In this document: positions 44,977-50,659 of the stretch, piece after piece
Layout of the letters: the number at the start of each line of letters is the position of its first letter
How positions within the stretch are numbered: position 1 is the first letter of the stretch
Assembly (NCBI GenBank): GCA_964410725.1
Contig: CAYPID010000014.1
Location: 1-50,659 of the forward strand
Length of the DNA: 50,659 nt
Origin: CALAZP01 sp964410725
GTDB taxonomy: Bacteria; Bacteroidota; Bacteroidia; Chitinophagales; Saprospiraceae
Direction: 5' to 3'
The notes under the pieces: model-generated
What the model saw: only the letters and a program-made list of their open reading frames with translations
Database searches by the model: none
What the model was told of the DNA's origin: nothing
Program-made: the position numbers and the translations under genes

Positions 44977-46837
44977 TTTAATTCCACTATTGCCCCTTTT
45001 ACCTTTAATGGCTTTACTCGTAGGTTTTTTATTTCACAATACCAGAGAAAAAGAAATTTATCGGGCTAACTTAATAGGAATAGGCTTTAATTTACTCCTG
45101 ATAACATTCCTGTTTATTCAATGGCTCATGCAAGGCAGAGCCCCACTTTCACATGATGGTTTTAAACTTTATCAAACCAGTTTGGATGCTATAGGAATGT
45201 CGTTTTTTATAGATGGCGTCGGATTCGTTTTCCTTTTTAGTGCAACTATTTTGACCCTACTTATTGTAGTTTTTAGTAAAACCTATCTTCATCGTGAACC
45301 AGGATATAAGCGTTTCTTTAATAATTTAAAGGCTTTTTATGCTGGCTTGATTACCATAGTAATAGCGGCTAACTTTGAAACTTTATTCATCGGATGGGAA
45401 ATCCTTGGAATTACCTCTTTTTTCTTAATTGGATTTTACCGGGATCGTTACATTCCAGTCAAGAATGCACTAAAAGTAGTTTCCCTTTACAGAATTGCAG
45501 ATATCGCTTTGCTATTGGTCATGTGGGAGGCCCACCATCTATTTCATGGAAGTGTTCGCTTTGAGGAACTCGCCTCTCTTATAACTGAGATTTCGGCCAA
45601 CCATCAAACTAAAAATGGATTAATACTGATTTCAATTTTGGTTATTCTAGCCGCAGTGGTAAAGTCTGCTCAATTTCCTTTTTCGAGCTGGTTACCCAGA
45701 GCTATGGAGGGCCCAACGTCTTCCAGTGCTATCTTTTATGGTTCACTTTCTGTGCATATAGGCCTCCTATTATTAATTAGGAGTTCCCCTATTTGGGAGG
45801 GAATACCTTCGGTAAAATATATCATTATGGGAATCGGTCTAGTGACAGCCTTGGTCGCCACTTTGATCGCTCGGATCCAACCTTCTATTAAAACTCAAAT
45901 TGCATATTCTACTATCGCTCAAATTGGTCTCATGTTTGTCGAAATTTCTTTCGGATGGTATCAATTAGCTTTATTCCATTTTGTTGGAAATGCCTTTTTG
46001 AGAAGTTATCAGCTGTTGGTAAGCCCATCAGTCTTGAGCTATAAAATTCATGACCAGTTTTTCAATTTTATTCCACCCCAACCTCAGCACAAGGAAGGAT
46101 TTTTTAACCGACTTAAATTATCTCTTTACTTATTGGGGATACACGAATTTTATTTGGATGAAAATCAATATAAGTGGTTGTGGAACCCACTTAAGAAGAT
46201 GGGAAAATCTTTGAATTTCATCACTGCTAAAACTATGATAGGAGGGGGACTAGTCCTGTTTACATTAGGGTTGGTTGGCGTATATACCCAATCTTCTTTA
46301 CCCGTTGATTTGCATTTTGCACTCCCTTATATTTTTGCTTTTTTAGCTTTGGTAGTTTTACTGAAAGCTTTCACCCTTAGGGGGCAGGTGATTGAAATTT
46401 GGGGATTAGTAATTCTCAATCAACTTTTCATTACACTGAGTATCGGGTACAATGAATACTTTGATTATAGTCAAGTTCACTTGTATCTAAGTGGAATTCT
46501 TTTGAGTTTTTTAATTGGATTGTCCGTTTTTAGAAATTTGAAAAAAGCAGGATTAGCGACCGACCTTTCCAATTATCAGGGAAATGTATTTGTCAAACCC
46601 TCTCAGGCATTTGTTTTTGCCTTGGCTTGTTTGGGAATGATTGGGTTTCCAATCACCCCAACATTTTTGGGAGAAGAACTCATTTTAGGCCATATTCATT
46701 CTGGACAATACCTTTTAATGATACTAATCATGGGATCCCTTTTAATTGTAGGGTTAGTCATCTTTAGAACTTATTCTCGCCTGTTTTTAGGTATTCATAT
46801 GAAAGGAATGCATATCCGTTCCTATAGATCAGCTTAA
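44963..46837 (+). CDS. dabB: DabB, NuoL/MrpA-like membrane subunit of the DAB complex
   Basis: This protein of about 624 residues with 14 or more predicted helices belongs to the proton-antiporter (NuoL/MrpA) family. WEILGITSFFLIGFYR, a Lys in the KSAQFPFSSWLPRAMEGPTSSSAIFYGS segment and further buried charges mark the ion path. The ATG at 44963 (overlapping dabA by 14 bp) is chosen; ATGs at 44957 and 44930 are alternatives. Pairing with dabA, and the absence of other nuo or mrp genes, identify it as DabB, which conducts H+ or Na+ to drive DabA. Confidence 0.92.
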   Translation: MNTNNLIPLLPLLPLMALLVGFLFHNTREKEIYRANLIGIGFNLLLITFLFIQWLMQGRAPLSHDGFKLYQTSLDAIGMSFFIDGVGFVFLFSATILTLLIVVFSKTYLHREPGYKRFFNNLKAFYAGLITIVIAANFETLFIGWEILGITSFFLIGFYRDRYIPVKNALKVVSLYRIADIALLLVMWEAHHLFHGSVRFEELASLITEISANHQTKNGLILISILVILAAVVKSAQFPFSSWLPRAMEGPTSSSAIFYGSLSVHIGLLLLIRSSPIWEGIPSVKYIIMGIGLVTALVATLIARIQPSIKTQIAYSTIAQIGLMFVEISFGWYQLALFHFVGNAFLRSYQLLVSPSVLSYKIHDQFFNFIPPQPQHKEGFFNRLKLSLYLLGIHEFYLDENQYKWLWNPLKKMGKSLNFITAKTMIGGGLVLFTLGLVGVYTQSSLPVDLHFALPYIFAFLALVVLLKAFTLRGQVIEIWGLVILNQLFITLSIGYNEYFDYSQVHLYLSGILLSFLIGLSVFRNLKKAGLATDLSNYQGNVFVKPSQAFVFALACLGMIGFPITPTFLGEELILGHIHSGQYLLMILIMGSLLIVGLVIFRTYSRLFLGIHMKGMHIRSYRSA

Positions 46838-46871
46838 TAATTTTAAAAACCTGTATTTAAAAAATATTGAA

Positions 46872-48458
46872 ATGAAAAATGAAATATCCATGCCTGTTGA
46901 AGGCCTAAAAGGAATAAAAGCACACTTTAAATCTGATTTCATATCTGGTTTTTTGGTTTTTCTACTTGCACTTCCCCTGAGTTTGGGAATTGCTAAAGCT
47001 AGCGGATTCCCCGCTTCAATGGGGGTTTTAACCGCTATGATTGGGGGTTTGGTTTCGTTTTTGAAAGTTTCTCCATTGACTATTAAAGGCCCGGCAGCAG
47101 GGTTAATTACGATTTGTTCAGGAGCTATTGTTGCTATGGGAGGTAGTGGAGCTGATAATGGATTCATGGGATGGCATTTAGCTTGTGGGATTATCGTCTT
47201 TGTTGGACTTATTCAGATTGTGTTGGCTTACCTCAAATTAGGTAGTTACAGTGAGTTTTTTCCAACCTCCGCAGTTCACGGAATGTTGGCAGCAATTGGT
47301 TTGATTATTATCGCCAAACAAATTCCTGTTTTGTTAGGGGACGCACCAGAATTGAGCAAAGGACTTTCCCCCCTTGAACTGTATACCCATATTCCAGAAT
47401 TTGTTATAAACGAAAATCTAACTATAGCTATCATTGGGTTAATTTGTTTGGTCATAATGTTTGTCAAACCTATGATTAAGGCATTAGATAAAATACCTGC
47501 CCCTATGGTGGTTTTGATTTTTGTTATTCCTGCTTCTTTAGTGCTTAATCTCAAAGAAACTCAACCAGAATATATTTTGGTTCATATCGGTAATTTTTGG
47601 AAGGATGTAACCATCAATGCTGATTTTTCCCAAATTGCAACCCTCTCTTTTTGGAAGTATGTACTTATTTTCTTGTTTGTAAATTCATTGGAATCCTTGC
47701 TAACTGTAAAAGCAATCGATGGAATTGACCCCTATAGAAGAAAATCTGACTTTAATGGGGATCTTAAGGCAGTGGGTGTTGGTAACAGCTTGGCAGGATT
47801 ATTAGGAGGATTGCCAATGATTTCTGAAGTTTTAAGGAGTTCTGTCAACACTAATAATGGAGCGAAAACCAAATGGGCCAATCTTTGGCATGGGGTATTT
47901 TTGCTGATCGCAATGATTTTCCTTATTCCAGTAATTGAATTGATTCCAAATGCAGCGCTAGCTTCTATGCTGATTTATGCCGGATATAAACTAGCGGCTC
48001 CAAGTACCTTTAGCCACGCCTACAAAGTTGGATACGATCAGTTTGTAGTTTTTATTCTCACAGTATTGATTACCCTGGTGGAAGATCTATTAATGGGAAT
48101 TGCTGTGGGAATTATAGCTAACATGGTTTTTCAACTGTACTATCAAACTAGTTTCCAGAACTTTTTCAAATTTATAGGGCTTATTGAAGAAGATAATGAT
48201 ACTGCCAAAATCAAAGTGGATGGCGCTGCTACGTTTAGTAACTGGATTGGAATGAAAAAATTAATGGAAAAGGTAGCTGACAAAACCTCATTAATAATTG
48301 ATTTTTCTTCTGCTAAATATGTAGACCATAATGTATTGGAGAATTTGCATACCATGGAACACCTTTATGAATTAAGTGATAAGAAGCTAGTGATAGAAGG
48401 ACTGAACCAATTTAAATCTATTTCAGATCACGAACTTTCAGGTAAATACAGAAAATAA
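46872..48458 (+). CDS. SulP-family anion transporter with STAS domain, probable bicarbonate transporter
   Basis: This 528-residue SLC26/SulP transporter has a membrane domain (about 20-435; FISGFLVFLLALPLSLGIAKA, LTIKGPAAGLITICSG, GVGNSLAGLLGGLPMISEV) and a short C-terminal STAS domain (about 445-528; LIIDFSSAKYVDHNVLENL). Substrate cannot be read from sequence, but position between dabAB and a carbonic-anhydrase gene favours bicarbonate, as for BicA, over sulfate. It starts 34 bp after dabB and overlaps the next ATG by 1 bp. Confidence 0.92.
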   Translation: MKNEISMPVEGLKGIKAHFKSDFISGFLVFLLALPLSLGIAKASGFPASMGVLTAMIGGLVSFLKVSPLTIKGPAAGLITICSGAIVAMGGSGADNGFMGWHLACGIIVFVGLIQIVLAYLKLGSYSEFFPTSAVHGMLAAIGLIIIAKQIPVLLGDAPELSKGLSPLELYTHIPEFVINENLTIAIIGLICLVIMFVKPMIKALDKIPAPMVVLIFVIPASLVLNLKETQPEYILVHIGNFWKDVTINADFSQIATLSFWKYVLIFLFVNSLESLLTVKAIDGIDPYRRKSDFNGDLKAVGVGNSLAGLLGGLPMISEVLRSSVNTNNGAKTKWANLWHGVFLLIAMIFLIPVIELIPNAALASMLIYAGYKLAAPSTFSHAYKVGYDQFVVFILTVLITLVEDLLMGIAVGIIANMVFQLYYQTSFQNFFKFIGLIEEDNDTAKIKVDGAATFSNWIGMKKLMEKVADKTSLIIDFSSAKYVDHNVLENLHTMEHLYELSDKKLVIEGLNQFKSISDHELSGKYRK

Positions 48459-49141
48459 TGAGGATCAGGATTTCTTTAATCTTATTTTTAATAGGATGCT
48501 TTGGATCTATTAGTTATAGTCAAGATTTGGATGACGATATTAAATTCGACCAAACCAACACTTGGTTTTTTCTACTTAACAAAGTAAAAATCAATGATAA
48601 GTGGAGTTTTGAAAATGAACTCCACGAAAGGGCAGGAGCTTTCCTTTCTCAACAAGGTACTTTCCTTTGGAGACCCTCAATGAGCTACCATTTTAATACT
48701 GCATCAAGCGCGTCACTGGGGTATTCCTTATTGATTAATGAACCCAATGATCCTAACCCGAATCCCATCGCTCATTCAATTGAAAATAATATTTGGGAAC
48801 AATTTCAATGGAAGGGCAAATGGAATTTAATTCACAGATTTAGACAAGAACATCGTTGGTCAAATAAATTCAGCAATCGTTTTAGATATAGAATAACCTG
48901 GACTCATCCTATTGGCAAAGGCCCAATATTTGTTAATTTATTTAATGAATTTTGGTTCAACCAAAAAAGTACTCTAATCCCAAAAAAATGGTCGCGTAAT
49001 TGGACCTATATGGGATTAGGGTACGAACTTAATCATTCAAGTAATCTTCAATTGGGCTATATGAATCAACTCGACTTTATTTCAGAAAACTTTAAAATTG
49101 TTACCCCAATTGTGCAAACTACTTTAGTTCATAATTTTTAG
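48458..49141 (+). CDS. DUF2490 outer-membrane beta-barrel protein
   Basis: This 227-residue protein has a signal peptide (residues 1-21) and a beta-strand pattern with many aromatics, ending in Phe. FENELHERAG, HRFRQEHRW and FRYRITWTHPI are typical of DUF2490. The function of the family is unknown. It is coupled by a 1-bp overlap to the SulP gene, so it may serve the same inorganic-carbon module, for example as an outer-membrane channel. A terminator begins at its stop. Confidence 0.82.
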   Translation: MRIRISLILFLIGCFGSISYSQDLDDDIKFDQTNTWFFLLNKVKINDKWSFENELHERAGAFLSQQGTFLWRPSMSYHFNTASSASLGYSLLINEPNDPNPNPIAHSIENNIWEQFQWKGKWNLIHRFRQEHRWSNKFSNRFRYRITWTHPIGKGPIFVNLFNEFWFNQKSTLIPKKWSRNWTYMGLGYELNHSSNLQLGYMNQLDFISENFKIVTPIVQTTLVHNF

Positions 49142-49171
49142 GTGGTCAAGGGCTTTGGCCACCTTTTTTTT
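49141..49171 (+). terminator. Rho-independent terminator of the dab operon
   Basis: GGTGGTC (49141-49147) pairs with GGCCACC (49157-49163, one G-T) and is followed by eight T. The T-tract runs into the stop codon of the convergent carbonic anhydrase gene. Confidence 0.9.
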
Positions 49172-49802
49172 ATTTATAAGAATATATCTCGGAAACCTGA
49201 GCTGTATTATTGACCGTAATGCCTAAGTCATTAATAAGACCCGTATGTAAATCATACACCCATCCATGGATATAGGGAAATTCCCCATCTTCCCAACTTT
49301 CTTGTACAAAAGGAATAGTAGCCATGTGTTTGACTTGTTCTTCCACATTGAGCTCTACTAACCTTTTGAATTTATCTTCTTCCTTTGAAATTGCTGAAAG
49401 TTCAGTTTCGTTCATTCTATACACATCTTTAATATGACCCAACCAACTGTCAATGTAGCCAAATTTATTGTGGGACATGGCAGCTTGAACCCCACCACAA
49501 CCATAATGACCGCAAATAATGACGTGCTTGACCTTTAAAACTCTTATAGCATAATACGCCACACTCAGTAAATTGGCATCAGTCCTAACTACAACATTAG
49601 CAATGTTTCTGTGGACAAATAATCGGCCAGGGTCTGAATCAGTTACTTTGGATTCAGGAACTCTACTATCAGAACAGCCAATCCATAGGAACTCTGGCTG
49701 TTGACCTTTGGCTGATTCCTTGAAAAAATCTGGGTCTTCTTTGAGATAAGAGGCCGCAAAGTGTTGGTTTCCATTCAATAAATCCTCAATTGTCTTTGCC
49801 AT
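49170..49802 (-). CDS. can: Beta-carbonic anhydrase
   Basis: This 210-residue zinc enzyme interconverts CO2 and bicarbonate. Zinc ligands are Cys43, His99 and Cys102 (IGCSDSRVPE, IICGHYGCGG), with the catalytic dyad Asp45-Arg47. No signal peptide is present, so it acts in the cytoplasm and would equilibrate bicarbonate brought in by SulP/DabAB. It is convergent with the dab operon. The 365-bp upstream gap may hold its promoter. Confidence 0.96.
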   Translation of the reverse strand: MAKTIEDLLNGNQHFAASYLKEDPDFFKESAKGQQPEFLWIGCSDSRVPESKVTDSDPGRLFVHRNIANVVVRTDANLLSVAYYAIRVLKVKHVIICGHYGCGGVQAAMSHNKFGYIDSWLGHIKDVYRMNETELSAISKEEDKFKRLVELNVEEQVKHMATIPFVQESWEDGEFPYIHGWVYDLHTGLINDLGITVNNTAQVSEIYSYK

Positions 49803-50167
49803 AATAATTACTTTTAGAATTAGTTATAATACTATGCAATATAATAGTAAAACTATAATTTTTCCAATCCTTATTTTAAAAGCTAACATTGCCGCAGTGG
49901 GCATTAGGTTTAGTTTGCAGTCGAAAAGTTGCTTAGGTTCTAAAGATGTTGTTAATCGCCACTTTGATTACCCATATTGGTGCCTGCTATAAAGGTTGAA
50001 GGGTGTTTGCTAAACGCTTATGCCACTTTGGTGGGCCTTAGGTTTAGTTTGCAGTCGAAAAGTTGATTGGATTCCAAAAATGAATTAAACAAAATTGGAG
50101 TTAAACCCAAGGAATGGAAACAGACCAATAATTAGGTGAGGAATTTTTTGATATCATTAATACGACG
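49803..50167. repeat. Non-coding gap with a 28-bp direct repeat
   Basis: No gene is seen in this 365-bp stretch. A 28-bp sequence beginning TTAGGTTTAGTTTGCAGTCG occurs identically at 49904-49931 and 50038-50065, a spacing of 134 bp. The bases around each copy are also partly similar (a GTGGG motif before, GGTTC/GGATTC after). GCCACTTTG occurs twice as well, near 49958 and 50022. It looks like a duplicated intergenic element or the remnant of a small repeat family. The promoter of the carbonic anhydrase gene probably lies at its left end, but no clean consensus was found. Confidence 0.75.
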
Positions 50168-50494
50168 TCAAACCGAAAAACTTTCACCACAAGCACAAGT
50201 TCTTGAGGCATTGGGATTGTTGAAATAAAATCCTTTACCATCAATGCCGCCGGAAAATTCAAGGGTAGTATTACACAAATAAATAAAGCTACTGAGATCA
50301 GTTACAATTTTTATTTGGTTGTCTTCAAAAACCTGGTCATTTTCTTGTAGTTCTTCGTCAAAAGTAAGTTGATAGGTTAATCCAGAACATCCGCCACTAG
50401 TGACCTTAACCCGCACGAACATCTCAGGACCTTTTCCTTCTGAGGACCTTATTTCTTCTATTCTCTTTTTAGCACTTTCAGCAACAAATAACAT
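50168..50494 (-). CDS. HesB/IscA/SufA-type iron-sulfur cluster assembly protein
   Basis: This is a 108-residue A-type FeS carrier. The three conserved cysteines occur in SGGCSGL and, at the C-terminus, CACGESF. The ATG at 50494 gives the usual start of the family (MLFVAESAKKRI); in-frame GTG 50518 and ATG 50503 are alternatives. It delivers FeS clusters to apoproteins in the cytoplasm. It is followed on the same strand by the repeat-bearing gap, and it stands about 35 bp from the end of queG. Confidence 0.93.
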   Translation of the reverse strand: MLFVAESAKKRIEEIRSSEGKGPEMFVRVKVTSGGCSGLTYQLTFDEELQENDQVFEDNQIKIVTDLSSFIYLCNTTLEFSGGIDGKGFYFNNPNASRTCACGESFSV

Positions 50495-50529
50495 ATATAC
50501 CATTTTTATTACCAACACATACCAGTAAA

Positions 50530-50659
50530 TTAAGGTTGGAGGAAGTTGATATTTCTTTTTAACCCGCCAAATTTTGTTCTTTTGACTGCGCTTCCTTCAA
50601 ACAAACTATTAAATTTTTCTTGGGTAAGATTTTCCCAATCTTCATTTTTCATAGCCTTT
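50530..50659 (-). CDS. queG: Epoxyqueuosine reductase QueG, C-terminal end only
   Basis: Reading the minus strand from the right edge gives an open frame of 42 residues ending at a TAA at 50530-50532. It contains WENLTQEKFNSLF, GSAVKRTKFGGLKRNI and NFLQP, which match the C-terminus of QueG. QueG is a cobalamin- and 4Fe-4S-dependent enzyme that performs the last step of queuosine synthesis in tRNA. Most of the gene lies outside the window. It reads toward the IscA-type gene on the same strand. Confidence 0.85.
   Translation of the reverse strand, partial: KAMKNEDWENLTQEKFNSLFEGSAVKRTKFGGLKRNINFLQP

Noticed and set aside
44963..46837. NuoL subunit of respiratory complex I or an Mrp antiporter subunit
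   Set aside because: No other nuo or mrp genes are nearby, and it is overlapped by dabA, so DabB is the better call.

Overview
This window comes from an AT-rich chromosome of the Bacteroidota, probably a free-living, aerobic, aquatic lineage. Three things point there: outer-membrane TonB receptors paired with small lipoproteins, families typical of the phylum (DUF1501/DUF1549/DUF1553 pairs, DUF4412, DUF6909, Brp/Blh with a green-type proteorhodopsin), and TAnnTTTG-like promoter elements. The order cannot be fixed from the sequence. Genes are tightly packed, often with 1-4 bp overlaps or 2-10 bp gaps. I see no tRNA, rRNA, CRISPR array, transposase or phage gene. Both edges cut genes: a multiheme cytochrome on the left and the C-terminus of queG on the right. 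A run of ten Ns marks an assembly gap inside a DUF1501 gene.

Region 1 (1-9425, + strand) is a seven-gene redox island. It holds three multiheme c-type cytochromes with 27, 23 and 13 visible CxxCH motifs. It also holds a five-helix membrane protein with two H-x13-H pairs (predicted diheme b), a membrane-anchored FeS/FAD pyridine-nucleotide oxidoreductase, an outer-membrane beta-barrel and an OB-fold lipoprotein. Together they could carry electrons from NAD(P)H across the inner membrane, along periplasmic heme wires, to or through the outer membrane. This is my main candidate for an undescribed system.

Region 2 (9562-20861) holds a Planctomycete-type cytochrome/PSD1 lipoprotein, a DUF1501 protein and a membrane cytochrome with LRR and chitobiase-like domains (+ strand). 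A minus-strand run follows: a ThuA/sorbosone-dehydrogenase/PKD/cytochrome lipoprotein, an O-methyltransferase, a sulfotransferase and a DinB-like protein. Region 3 (20980-28282) has a DUF4412 protein and a class V aminotransferase (+ strand). Facing them is a five-gene minus-strand operon of exported enzymes: an FGE-like protein, a Gfo/Idh/MocA oxidoreductase, ApbE, a TIM-barrel isomerase and a Tat-exported HisC-like aminotransferase.

Region 4 (28416-38388) concerns metals. It has a His-rich membrane protein, TonB receptor and lipoprotein trio (probably zinc or a similar divalent metal), a divergent heme-type TonB receptor, DUF6909, and feoA-feoB. Region 5 (38516-41473) is the phototrophy module: lycopene cyclase, retinal-forming Blh, and a proton-pumping proteorhodopsin with a helix-E glycine that may allow a carotenoid antenna. 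Region 6 (41659-49802) is an inorganic-carbon module: two small unknown proteins, dabA, dabB, a SulP transporter, a DUF2490 protein, and a convergent beta-carbonic anhydrase. Its position next to proteorhodopsin suggests light- or pmf-driven bicarbonate acquisition. The right end has a repeat-bearing intergenic stretch, an IscA/SufA-type protein and the queG tail.
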